A stretch of 6,068 nt of DNA, taken from contig DATFWQ010000279.1 of assembly GCA_035259145.1 (NCBI GenBank), positions 1 to 6,068 of the forward strand, read 5' to 3'. The translations under genes were made by a program, and so were the position numbers. Positions 1-5,767 of this stretch are shown one piece after another (the first letter of the stretch is position 1; the number at the start of each line of letters is the position of its first letter). The stretch comes from CF-161 sp035259145. GTDB taxonomy: Bacteria > Chloroflexota > Dormibacteria > Dormibacterales > Dormibacteraceae. The notes beneath the pieces were generated by a model. That model saw only the letters and a program-made list of their open reading frames with translations. It was not told the DNA's origin and did not search any database.

Positions 1-109
1 CCGGGTCGTACAAGGTCATCATCGCGCTGACCTTGCCGGAGTTAAATCGCTCAAGCAGCGACGCGACAATGCCTTCGGGTTCAGTGGGGAGTGAATAGGA
101 CTCGGACAT
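1..109 (-). CDS. Partial SnoaL/NTF2-like protein (N-terminus only)
   Basis: The first 36 codons of a minus-strand gene lie here; the rest is beyond the left edge. The start is ATG at 109-107, with an AGGAGA ribosome binding site (rc of 115-120) five bases upstream, so the start is well supported. The translation begins MSESYSLPTEPEGIVASLLE and continues with RFNSGKVSAMMTLYDP. A first helix followed by a 'FNSGKxxxMMxLYDP' stretch is how many small SnoaL-like / DUF4440 / NTF2-fold proteins begin; these often act as polyketide cyclase-like or steroid isomerase-like enzymes or as unassigned binding domains. That assignment rests on a short N-terminus, so the family is likely but the reaction is unknown. 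The 24-bp tandem repeats start about 68 bp upstream of the start codon, so its original upstream region may have been replaced by a mobile element. Confidence 0.6.
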   Translation of the reverse strand, partial: MSESYSLPTEPEGIVASLLERFNSGKVSAMMTLYDP

Positions 110-148
110 CAGGGTCTCCTGTTCGTGTTGGTTGAACTGCGATGCGGC

Positions 149-175
149 ATCATACGCGCGGACGTCCGTTACCAA
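149..175 (-). promoter_or_regulatory. Possible promoter of the SnoaL-like gene with internal palindrome
   Basis: On the minus strand TATGAT (rc of 149-154) resembles a -10 box about 40 bases ahead of the start codon, and TTGGTA (rc of 170-175) is a poor -35 at a short 15-bp spacing. Between them lies a perfect 10-bp palindrome, CGGACGTCCG (159-168), which could be an operator half-site pair. The boxes are only partial matches and high-GC bacteria often use other promoters, so this is tentative. Confidence 0.25.
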
Positions 176-176
176 G

Positions 177-226
177 CCTGTCAAAAGTAGGTGTTTAGCG
201 CCTGTCAAAAGTAGGTGTTTAGCGCC
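177..226. repeat. Two perfect 24-bp tandem repeats, possible IS end
   Basis: The unit CCTGTCAAAAGTAGGTGTTTAGCG occurs at 177-200 and again, without a mismatch, at 201-224, followed by CC, the start of a third unit. The unit contains TGTCAAAAG. IS21-family elements begin with TG(TC) and carry short tandem repeats next to their tips, so this may be one end of such an element with its body to the right. On the minus strand a short reading frame stops (TAA at 221-219) inside the repeat, as istB genes stop near IS ends, but no transposase could be recognised. No matching inverted end was found in the window. The repeat is certain; the IS21 assignment is inference. Confidence 0.5.
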
Positions 227-884
227 GATTTTCGCGCAGCGAGATCCGCACCAGTAGCGGCCAGGACGATCGGGTAGGTCGGCCCTGCCCGCGCCGGCGG
301 TAGCGGCGCGTGGCTGGAGGTATCGCTCGGCGGTGTCGACTTCGCGAAGCAGCGGAGTTCGGCAACCGCACCGAGTCGGCCCTCGAGGATGTGTGTGCAT
401 CGCGTCCACGAGTACCGCCGGGCCGCCTGAGAGGGCGCTGCCCCACCGCTCAGCGCCATAGCCTCGGTCTTCGCTCAAGATGCAGTCTGGGCTCAGCCGC
501 GTCGGTCATGCTCCCGGCCCAGCCAGGAATGCCAAGACGGCTCGCGCAGGTGGCGATTCGTGCGACCCGGCGGGAGAACCCAAGCGATATTCGCACCGCG
601 CACTCCTCGACGGCCTGCTCGTCCGGTCGCGACGCGCCTCGTCATCCACCAGAAGCCCGCCGACCCAGGGGTGTAACGGCACAGGCGTAGCCGTGTGGCC
701 ACGCACCGCCTGTCGTGGCTACATCGCGCTCACGGATGCCATCGGGTTGCCTTTCTCTTGGTTCAGCCTCACCGCCATCGCGCACCGTGACATGCCAACA
801 GACGGACTCCGCTGGCAACGCTGAGTCACGCAGCAGGACGACTACGCGATAGTCAAAAGTCTCTCAGGATCTCGGGGATCGCAC

Positions 885-962
885 AATCTAACGCGCGAGA
901 CCGCCGAGGCGATGGACCGATGGCTAGGGCGGTATGCATTAATCTAACGAAGCCTACCGCCG
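885..962. repeat. 22-bp gapped direct repeat, AATCTAACG-N6-ACCGCCG, two copies
   Basis: AATCTAACG, six variable bases, then ACCGCCG occurs at 885-906 and again at 941-962, a period of 56 bp. In both copies the ACCGCC arm has a downstream complement (GGCGGT at 928-933, GGCGGC at 969-974), so each unit can fold into a hairpin. The function is unknown. The first box (ATCTAAC) fits the RYYYAAC side of an integron attC site, but the matching GTTRRRY side is absent. Confidence 0.45.
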
Positions 963-977
963 CCTGACGGCGGCTTC
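949..977. other. GC-rich hairpin
   Basis: CCGCCG (957-962), a five-base loop CCTGA, and CGGCGG (968-973) form a perfect six-pair stem, extended by GAAG (949-952) opposite CTTC (974-977) with a four-base bulge. There is no T-tract on either side, so it is a poor intrinsic terminator. It coincides with the second copy of the 22-bp gapped repeat. Confidence 0.4.
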
Positions 978-1151
978 GGCCTCATACCCTTAGCGACTTT
1001 GACACGCGCCGCGGAGGACCCAGACGGAAGGGAACGAGAGGAAAAGCGCAGCACCGCTGGGAGGCAATGATGCCCACTGCCAGCCCGCCGCTATGGCCGC
1101 TCGCTGAGCGTCCTTCGCGCCCGCCGTGGCCGCCTCGTTAAGAACCACTGC

Positions 1152-1390
1152 AGCGCACTACCGGCGCTTGGGCTCTCACTCACCGCCTGGGATGAGTCCA
1201 GGTCTGGGTGGCTCGTTTCAGCGAGCGGGGCTCCCATCCGGTGAGCCCCGCAGGGCATCAGCCTGGGTGGCAAGAAACCGGCCGTCAAGGCTCCCCTCCG
1301 GCGCTGCAAGCAGCGGCCTTGACTGCCTCCGCTGGGGTTTCCACACCACCCGTCTGAAGATGAGAAAGTTGGGCACGACGCCGTTTCTCC
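1152..1390 (+). ncRNA. Candidate structured RNA / leader upstream of the interrupted gene
   Basis: This stretch folds far more than its surroundings. Perfect helices seen by eye: AGCGC 1152-1156 with 1164-1168; CCTGG 1186-1190 with 1198-1202; GCTCG 1211-1215 with 1222-1226; GGGGCTC 1227-1233 with 1243-1249; GGGTGG 1265-1270 with 1346-1351; GAAACC 1274-1279 with 1336-1341; GTCAAGGC 1284-1291 with 1316-1323; CGCTG 1302-1306 with 1311-1315; GAGAAA 1362-1367 with 1384-1389. Four of these nest in one long arm from 1265 to 1351. CTCACCG (1179-1185) is complementary to CGGTGAG (1239-1245), which allows a pseudoknot or alternative pairing with the 1227-1249 hairpin. The 3' end abuts the ribosome binding site of the gene at 1407. 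It could be a cis-regulatory leader or an RNA partner encoded with that gene, as HEARO/omega-RNA is with IscB. No family could be confirmed. Confidence 0.55.
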
Positions 1391-1400
1391 TGCCCAGGAG
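1362..1400 (+). promoter_or_regulatory. RBS with two mutually exclusive hairpins
   Basis: AGGAG (1396-1400) sits six bases before the ATG at 1407 and decides that start. It is perfectly complementary to CTCCT (1387-1391) across a GCCC loop, so it can be hidden in a five-pair hairpin. The CTCCT arm overlaps TTTCTC (1384-1389), which alternatively pairs with GAGAAA (1362-1367) around an inner GGC/GCC (1372-1374 with 1380-1382). Only one of the two folds can exist at a time, the arrangement expected of a translational switch. The pairing is visible; regulation is inferred. Confidence 0.4.
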
Positions 1401-1406
1401 TTCGCC

Positions 1407-2465
1407 ATGCCCAACCTCAACACCTTACTCGACCGCTGCGTCTTGCTGGTCTATGAGTTCTTCGACCGCTTTTTCCTCAACGGTTACGTCGCTCGTCTCC
1501 AGGACGCCGACGACCTGGCCTGGTTCCTGACCAAGGTCCGCGGCCACGATATCCCCCGCTACGAGGTCCTGGGCGAGATGTCACGCCGCTTTGTGGCCGC
1601 CGTCGAGAAACTCGCCGCCGATCAACAGATCCCCCTGATCGAGTTCGAGCGCGGCCAGCGCAAAGAGGAGATCGCCGCCCCTCTCTTCGAGAAGGCGCGG
1701 CTCGCCGACCACGAGGGCGTGGTCCTGATCGGCTGGGCCCAGGAGAGGGTCAACGTCTTCTCGCCCCCCAACAAGCAGGACCGCCAGACTGGCAAGTTCG
1801 CCCCCAAACGTCACCCCGCCCGACCCAAGACTTTCTACTTCTACATTTGGGACCGCGACTGGGGCCCCACCAACATCCGGATCTGCACCTACGCCCCCTT
1901 CGCCATGCGCATCAACCTCAACGGCCAGATGTGGTTGATCCAGCACCTGCGCCACAGCGGTCACTACGTCGAGACCATCGACAACGGGATCGCCCACGTC
2001 GACGACAAGGAGGCGCTACGCCGCCTCTGCCGGCGCTTCCGGGCCGCCCACGTCCAGCGTTACTTCGACCGCTGGATGTACCGCCTGCCCAGTCCCTTCA
2101 CCGCCCAAGACCGCAATGCCGGCTACCGCCACGTGCTCTCTATGCTCCAGGTCGAGGTCAGCCGCACCGAGATCTTCGACCGCCCCCTTCATGCTCGCCA
2201 GTTCTTCGCCGCCGTCGCCCGCGACCTCCTCGATCTCGGTCGCCCCGAGCTGCTCTCGATCATCTTCGGGCGCCGGGTGTCATCCAAGCCTCGCCCCGGC
2301 CGCCCCTTCCGCACCCGCGTCTTCAACCAAGGCGTCCAGGTCAGCCTCAACGTTCAGCACCGCAACACCGGGGTTAAGCAATACCTGAAATGTTATGCCG
2401 ACCGCCTGGTTATGCCGAATGGCCGCGCGGCCCGAGTTCGGCGGGCCGTTGTCAGCGCGGCATAA
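1407..2465 (+). CDS. Uncharacterised conserved protein, N-terminal part, truncated by RIT insertion
   Basis: The open frame is 352 codons, but only residues 1-328 (to base 2390) belong to the original gene. The last 24 residues are read from the inserted RIT element, and the TAA at 2463-2465 lies inside its inverted repeat. The start at 1407 has AGGAG six bases upstream. The protein is soluble-looking, with no signal peptide or membrane segment. Conserved-looking stretches are RGHDIPRYEVLGEM (45-58), EGVVLIGWAQERV (103-115), an aromatic block FYFYIWDRDWGP (143-154), LPSPFTAQDRNAGY (227-240) and GRPELLSIIFGRRV (278-291). I recognise this as a widespread family of hypothetical proteins of roughly 450-530 residues that continues with a 'KEGRALRTE...DFG' motif; no activity is known to me. 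Here that motif is found at 5768, past the insertion, so this copy is interrupted. A truncated product might still be made, but function is doubtful. Confidence 0.8.
   Translation: MPNLNTLLDRCVLLVYEFFDRFFLNGYVARLQDADDLAWFLTKVRGHDIPRYEVLGEMSRRFVAAVEKLAADQQIPLIEFERGQRKEEIAAPLFEKARLADHEGVVLIGWAQERVNVFSPPNKQDRQTGKFAPKRHPARPKTFYFYIWDRDWGPTNIRICTYAPFAMRINLNGQMWLIQHLRHSGHYVETIDNGIAHVDDKEALRRLCRRFRAAHVQRYFDRWMYRLPSPFTAQDRNAGYRHVLSMLQVEVSRTEIFDRPLHARQFFAAVARDLLDLGRPELLSIIFGRRVSSKPRPGRPFRTRVFNQGVQVSLNVQHRNTGVKQYLKCYADRLVMPNGRAARVRRAVVSAA
2391..2465. repeat. Left inverted repeat region of the RIT element
   Basis: It contains TTATGCCGACC (2393-2403) and TTATGCCGAAT (2410-2420), direct copies of one motif 17 bp apart, and an inverted copy CGGCATAA (2458-2465). 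Between them are a 12-bp palindrome GGCCGCGCGGCC (2421-2432) and an overlapping hairpin CGGCCCG (2428-2434) with CGGGCCG (2442-2448). The motifs are probably recombinase binding sites. The inverted copy ends one base before the ritC stop codon (TGA at 2468-2466), so the gene runs directly into the element end. The same bases supply the stop codon of the interrupted plus-strand gene. Confidence 0.75.
2428..2448. terminator. Hairpin downstream of ritC
   Basis: CGGCCCG (2428-2434) and CGGGCCG (2442-2448) form a perfect seven-pair stem with loop AGTTCGG. It lies about 18 bases past the ritC stop codon. There is no T-tract on the minus-strand exit side, so intrinsic termination is uncertain. It may instead be part of the recombination site. 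Confidence 0.3.
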
Positions 2466-3455
2466 TCACAAGCTCTCCAAGAAGGCGAGCACTGCGTCGG
2501 TCGGTCGGTAGCGACCGGGCGAACCGTGCAAGGGTGCGGTGCGCTCAAGCGCTTTCTCCTTGATGGCGAGGTTGGCGTGGAGGTAGATCTGAGTGGTGGC
2601 GACGAGCTCGTGCCCGAGCCAGAGGGCGATGGTTGCGATGTCGACGCCGCCCTCCAGCAGCCTCATGGCGCAGGTGTGCCGCAGGACGTGCGGCGAGACC
2701 CGCTTGGAAGCCAGCGACGGGCAGGTGAGCTCGGCAGCCCTGGCGTACTTGAGGACCAGGGCCTCGACCGCGTCGGTGGTCAGCGGCTTACCGCGCATGC
2801 TTGGGAAGACGGGCTCGCCAGGATGTCCACCCATCTCGCGCCTCCAGGCCCGAAGCACGCCAATCGTCGATGAGCGCAGAGGAGTCTGGCGTTCCTTGCG
2901 CCCTTTGCCCTGGCAATGAACCTGTGGGGTCCCCTCCAGTTGGACGTCTTTCCACGTCAAGGCGGTCAGCTCCGTTACCCGCAGGCCGGTCTGCAGGGCG
3001 AGGAGCAGCAAGGCGTGGTCTCGACGCCCGATCCACGAGTCTCGCGGGGTGGCGGCGAGGAGCGCCTCCGCTTCGGGCTCGGTGAGGAAGGTGACGATCT
3101 GCCGGTTGAACCTCTTGCGGGGGATGGCCCGGACGCGCTGGATCAGGAGCGCGTGCTCGGGGTGACGGAAGGACGCGAACCGGAAGAAGGAGTGAATTGC
3201 CGCCAGCCGGCTGTTCCGGGTTCGGACGCTGTTGCCGCGCACCTCCTCGAGATACGTGAGGAAATCGCCGACCAGGGCGGCGTCGAGATCCTCCATCTGT
3301 AGTTCTGACGGGGCTTTGCCCGTGCGCCCGTGAACGAAGTGGAGCAGGAGCCGGAAGGTGTCCCGGTACGCGTTCACCGTGTGGGAACTGGCCCGCCGCT
3401 GCTGCGTGAGACGAATCTTGAAGAACGCCTCCAGGGTGGCAGCCAATGGCGTCAT
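2466..3455 (-). CDS. ritC: RIT tyrosine recombinase RitC
   Basis: A 329-residue tyrosine recombinase (phage-integrase/XerC-D fold), third gene of the trio. Residues 1-110 form the N-terminal SAM-like DNA-binding domain (SHTVNAYRDTFRLLLHF at 24-40; TRNSRLAAIHSFFRF at 79-93). The catalytic domain holds R159 (TGLRVTEL), K184 (QGKGRKERQTPL), H256 and R259 (HVLRHT), H282 (WLGHE) and the nucleophile Y291 (TTQIYLH). All key residues are present, so it should be active in strand cleavage and rejoining. The ATG at 3455-3453 overlaps the ritB stop as ATGA, and a strong GGAGGAGG lies about seven bases upstream, so it is translated from the same message as ritB. A C-terminal tail of about 35 residues follows the tyrosine. 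In RIT elements the three recombinases are thought to act together on the element ends; the division of labour is not known to me. Confidence 0.9.
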   Translation of the reverse strand: MTPLAATLEAFFKIRLTQQRRASSHTVNAYRDTFRLLLHFVHGRTGKAPSELQMEDLDAALVGDFLTYLEEVRGNSVRTRNSRLAAIHSFFRFASFRHPEHALLIQRVRAIPRKRFNRQIVTFLTEPEAEALLAATPRDSWIGRRDHALLLLALQTGLRVTELTALTWKDVQLEGTPQVHCQGKGRKERQTPLRSSTIGVLRAWRREMGGHPGEPVFPSMRGKPLTTDAVEALVLKYARAAELTCPSLASKRVSPHVLRHTCAMRLLEGGVDIATIALWLGHELVATTQIYLHANLAIKEKALERTAPLHGSPGRYRPTDAVLAFLESL

Positions 3456-4381
3456 ACCGCCACCTCCTCCGTTCGCTCCAGGCGAGACGCCGCGAGCGCG
3501 AGCAGTTCGGGCTCAGCCGAGAGATACCAGTAGGTGTTGGCCGGGTTGACGTGACCGAGATAGGTTGAGAGCCGTGGCAGCATCGCTTGCACGTCCAGCC
3601 CGGCGGCGTACCAGTCGCGGACCGTGCGGACAGCGAAGGTGTGGCGAAGGTCGTGGAGACGCGGACGGCAGCGCGGCCAGGGCGAGCGCAGGCCGGTCTC
3701 TTTCACCAGCTCGTGGAAGGTTCGGTCGACGTTCGGCCCGAGCAGCTGGGTCCCCCGCATCGAGACGAAGAAGTACTCGGACGCATGCGGGCGCGGACAT
3801 GAACGCTCGCGTTCGTCCGCGTAGCGCTTGAGAGCGGCAGTCGTTGTCGGGTGCACCGGGACTTGTCTCGACTTGCCGAACTTGGTGAGCTCGATGGTCA
3901 GGATCGCGTCATCCCAGTCCACATCCTCACGGCCCAGCCGGATGGCCTCGCCAAGACGCATGCCGCTGGCCGACAGCAACCCAATCAGGGTCTGGTAGGT
4001 AAGGCCCCTGAAGGCTGGCGCGAGGTTCCCGGCCGCGCTCATCAGTCGAGCGACCTCGTCGTCGGCGTAGATGTACGGCTTGGCCCGCCGATGAACTCGC
4101 GGGAAGACGTCGGCAGGAGGCACCTCGGTTCGTGGGTCGAGGACCTGAAGGTGCTTCGCGAAGCCGCGCAGGGCGTCCAGCCGGTACTGCCACCAGACGG
4201 GACTGCGCTGGTCGGGAAGGCGGGCCCAGGCGATGGCGAGGTCAGCAGTCACGACCTCCGCGCCAACGCCGTCGGCGTACTCGACGAACTTGCCGAGTAC
4301 CCACCCGGCCAGCTTCAGCTTGAAGCCGAGGGCTCGCCGGATCGTCAGATAGTCATCGAGGGCGGCCAGCAGCTTGCTCAT
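3452..4381 (-). CDS. ritB: RIT tyrosine recombinase RitB
   Basis: The middle recombinase, 309 residues from the ATG at 4381-4379. That ATG overlaps the ritA stop codon as ATGA and has GGAG about nine bases upstream. A longer frame from a GTG at 4399 exists but has no ribosome binding site, so the ATG is preferred. The N-terminal DNA-binding domain covers about residues 1-100 (LLAALDDYLTIRRALGF near the start). The catalytic set, numbered from this ATG, is R142 (SGMRLGEAI), K167 (TKFGKSRQVPV), H243 and R246 (LHDLRHT), H277 (YLGHVNP) and probable nucleophile Y286 in TYWYL, nine residues after the histidine; the neighbouring Y284 is the alternative. The site is complete. It is coupled to ritC by a second ATGA overlap, which points to one polycistronic message and balanced production of the three proteins. 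Confidence 0.9.
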   Translation of the reverse strand: MSKLLAALDDYLTIRRALGFKLKLAGWVLGKFVEYADGVGAEVVTADLAIAWARLPDQRSPVWWQYRLDALRGFAKHLQVLDPRTEVPPADVFPRVHRRAKPYIYADDEVARLMSAAGNLAPAFRGLTYQTLIGLLSASGMRLGEAIRLGREDVDWDDAILTIELTKFGKSRQVPVHPTTTAALKRYADERERSCPRPHASEYFFVSMRGTQLLGPNVDRTFHELVKETGLRSPWPRCRPRLHDLRHTFAVRTVRDWYAAGLDVQAMLPRLSTYLGHVNPANTYWYLSAEPELLALAASRLERTEEVAV

Positions 4382-5577
4382 GGCGCTGCTCCGGGCCACG
4401 GCCGCGCCAACTCGTGAAGATGGGCATGGTCGACCTTCGCGTAGATCGCCGTCGTCTGCAATTCCTGGTGACGGAGCACCTGCCCGACTTCGGCCAGGGA
4501 AGCCCCCGCCCGAAGCATCGCCGTGGCGGCGGTGTGGCGAAGGCGATGGGCGCCAATAGGAGTCGACCCAGCCCGTTCACTCACCCGACGGACGATTGTC
4601 GTGATGCCCGAGGACGAGATACCCACGACGGGGGCGTTGACGGTGAGGAAGACCTGCCGAGACTCGAATTGCCCGGGCCGCCGGCGCAGCCACTGGTAGA
4701 GAGCCTCACCTACGTCCGCCGGGAGCGGCAGTTGTTCGGAACGGCCCTTGGCGCGAACCGTGATCTCACCGTGCCGCCAGTCGATGTCCTCGAGTGTCAG
4801 GTTGGCGACCTCGCCACTGCGCAGACCGAGGCGGGACAGCAGCTTGAGGACCGCGAAGTCACGGCAGCCGGCCACCGTGTCGTGCTCGCATGCCCCGAGC
4901 AGCCGCGCCTCCTCGTCGGGCCTCAAGGCCCTTGGGAGATGGGCATCCCTCCAGCGCGGCCCTCTCGGGACAGCCCGCGACAGCTGGTTCGAAACCCGAC
5001 CCTCGACTTCCAGGAACTGGAGCAGGCGTCGGAACTCGCCCTGATACCTGCGCGCCGACCCAGGCTTCCGTCGACGGCATTCCTCCAAGACGACACCGAT
5101 CACGTCCTCAGCTGTCAGGGTGGCCAGGTCAAGGGAACCGCCGACGAGACGATGCCGCAGGAAGTTGCGAGCGGTCTGGGTGTATGCCCGCACCGTGCTT
5201 GGCACCATGCCGCGCTCTCGGATGAGATAGCGGCTGTACGCATCGCAGAGCTCGTCGAGCGCGGTCGGCGGCGCTTCATCCCCAGTTCGTATCGCACCCA
5301 CTGTTCGCAGGTGAGCCAGCAGCGGCCCGAACACCACTAGCGAGCGAGCTCGGCGCCCGCTACGGCGCCGCTCTCGCAGGAACTTCTCGACCAGCGCGGG
5401 CGTCAGCTCGCCAACCTCGAGCGCGCGACCCGACATCCACGCGCTGAGATGCGAGATGGCCCGCACCGTCTCGTCTACGGTCCGTTCCGAGTAGCCCAGT
5501 TTCGACAACCTGTCGGCGAAGCCAGCCACATACGGGAACAACGGGCCCACCAGCCTCACGCGTCTCCACAGCTCCAT
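4378..5577 (-). CDS. ritA: RIT tyrosine recombinase RitA
   Basis: The first and largest recombinase, 399 residues. The ATG at 5577-5575 has AGGAGG (rc of 5584-5589) six bases upstream. About 100 residues precede a standard SAM-like core-binding domain (about 105-195, including YSRYLIRERGMVPSTVRAY), so the N-terminus is longer than in RitB and RitC and may carry an extra DNA- or partner-contacting domain. The catalytic residues are R253 (LGLRSGEV), K277 (RAKGRSEQLPL), H344 and R347 (HRLRHT), H370 (VLRHQ) and Y379 (TTAIYAKVD), all present. The gene is closest to the right end of the element, and its leader runs through the right inverted repeat. This could let the recombinases influence their own transcription by binding the TTATGCCGA motifs; that is inference. 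The order and sizes (about 400, 310, 330 residues) fit the published RIT A-B-C pattern. Confidence 0.9.
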   Translation of the reverse strand: MELWRRVRLVGPLFPYVAGFADRLSKLGYSERTVDETVRAISHLSAWMSGRALEVGELTPALVEKFLRERRRSGRRARSLVVFGPLLAHLRTVGAIRTGDEAPPTALDELCDAYSRYLIRERGMVPSTVRAYTQTARNFLRHRLVGGSLDLATLTAEDVIGVVLEECRRRKPGSARRYQGEFRRLLQFLEVEGRVSNQLSRAVPRGPRWRDAHLPRALRPDEEARLLGACEHDTVAGCRDFAVLKLLSRLGLRSGEVANLTLEDIDWRHGEITVRAKGRSEQLPLPADVGEALYQWLRRRPGQFESRQVFLTVNAPVVGISSSGITTIVRRVSERAGSTPIGAHRLRHTAATAMLRAGASLAEVGQVLRHQELQTTAIYAKVDHAHLHELARPWPGAAP

Positions 5578-5583
5578 CGCCCA

Positions 5584-5611
5584 CCTCCTGCCCGGTAAAT
5601 GGGGCCCGGGC
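5584..5611 (-). promoter_or_regulatory. ritA RBS and adjoining hairpin
   Basis: AGGAGG (rc of 5584-5589) is a near-perfect Shine-Dalgarno sequence for ritA. Directly upstream in the message, GCCCGG and CCGGGC (5590-5595 with 5606-5611) form a perfect six-pair stem around a ten-base loop. The hairpin touches but does not cover the SD. A role in regulating the operon is possible but unproven. I see no convincing -35/-10 pair between here and the right inverted repeat. Confidence 0.35.
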
Positions 5612-5644
5612 GCAGCGAGCTTGGAGCAGTTCAGGCGACGCTTG

Positions 5645-5737
5645 TTATGCCGAGCGCCGCAGCGGGCTCACCCCGCCTTCGAATGCGAACCGAACACCTC
5701 GGGAGGCCGATTCGGCATAACCAAGCGGTCGGCATAA
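5645..5737. repeat. Right inverted repeat region of the RIT element
   Basis: Read from outside inward (minus strand) it has TTATGCCGACC (rc of 5727-5737), TTATGCCGAAT (rc of 5710-5720) at the same 17-bp spacing as the left end, and an inverted inner copy (TTATGCCGAGC on the plus strand, 5645-5655). The 28-bp core differs from the left end by a single base. The inner spacing is longer than at the left (54 against 37 bp) and contains a five-pair hairpin, GCGGG 5662-5666 with CCCGC 5672-5676. Confidence 0.75.
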
Positions 5738-5743
5738 TCTTTC

Positions 5744-5763
5744 TTATCCCGAATTCGGGATAA
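5744..5763. repeat. 20-bp perfect palindrome at the right end only
   Basis: TTATCCCGAATTCGGGATAA is its own reverse complement. Each half, TTATCCCGAA, is one base away from the element's motif TTATGCCGAA, so it looks like two motif copies head to head. It lies between the 28-bp core repeat and the host gene, and no counterpart exists outside the left core repeat. Confidence 0.7.
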
Positions 5764-5767
5764 CAAG

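Larger units (their letters stand above)
227..1151. other. About 0.9 kb without a convincing gene
   Basis: Several overlapping open frames on both strands are present (for example plus 310-690 and 480-824, minus 493-702), but all are arginine/alanine/proline-rich, lack a good ribosome binding site, overlap one another, and contain no motif I recognise. This is the pattern of chance frames in GC-rich DNA. The stretch may be decayed mobile-element DNA between the tandem repeat at 177-226 and the structured region at 1152. Within it are a gapped direct repeat (885-962) and a GC-rich hairpin (949-977), listed separately. Confidence 0.6.
2391..5767 (-). mobile_element. RIT element (recombinase in trio), complete
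   Basis: Three different tyrosine recombinase genes on the minus strand, overlapping by ATGA at both junctions, lie between inverted repeats; this is the definition of a RIT element. The 28-bp core repeat at 2393-2420 matches the reverse complement of 5710-5737 with one mismatch. The host gene flanks fix the insertion: left flank ...CAATACCTGAAA (ends 2390), right flank ...AAG GAG GGA AGG (GAG at 5768-5770). Joining them restores the reading frame at a lysine codon, so everything between about 2390 and 5767, including the palindrome at 5744-5763, appears to have come in with the element. The exact ends are uncertain by a few bases because both flanks carry A's at the junction. All genes look intact, so the element may be active or recently active. 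Confidence 0.85.

Noticed and set aside
177..226. CRISPR array
   Set aside because: The two units are directly adjacent with no spacer.
310..824. Open frames of 126 and 114 codons on the plus strand
   Set aside because: They overlap each other and minus-strand frames, are Arg/Ala/Ser/Pro-rich, have no good ribosome binding site and no recognisable domain; typical chance frames in GC-rich DNA.
885..977. Integron attC site
   Set aside because: ATCTAAC boxes fit RYYYAAC, but no GTTRRRY box follows at the right place, and none of the three recombinases shows the IntI-specific layout.
1847..2377. 176-codon plus-strand frame inside the interrupted gene
   Set aside because: Pro/Arg-rich out-of-frame shadow of the 1407-2465 coding region.
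2466..5577. Tn554-type tnpABC transposon
   Set aside because: Tn554 has two tyrosine recombinases plus a non-recombinase TnpC and lacks terminal inverted repeats; here all three genes carry the full recombinase active site and inverted repeats are present, which fits RIT.
5744..5763. Cloning linker artefact (central GAATTC)
   Set aside because: The arms outside GAATTC extend the palindrome to TTAT/ATAA and match the element's own motif, so a natural origin is more likely.
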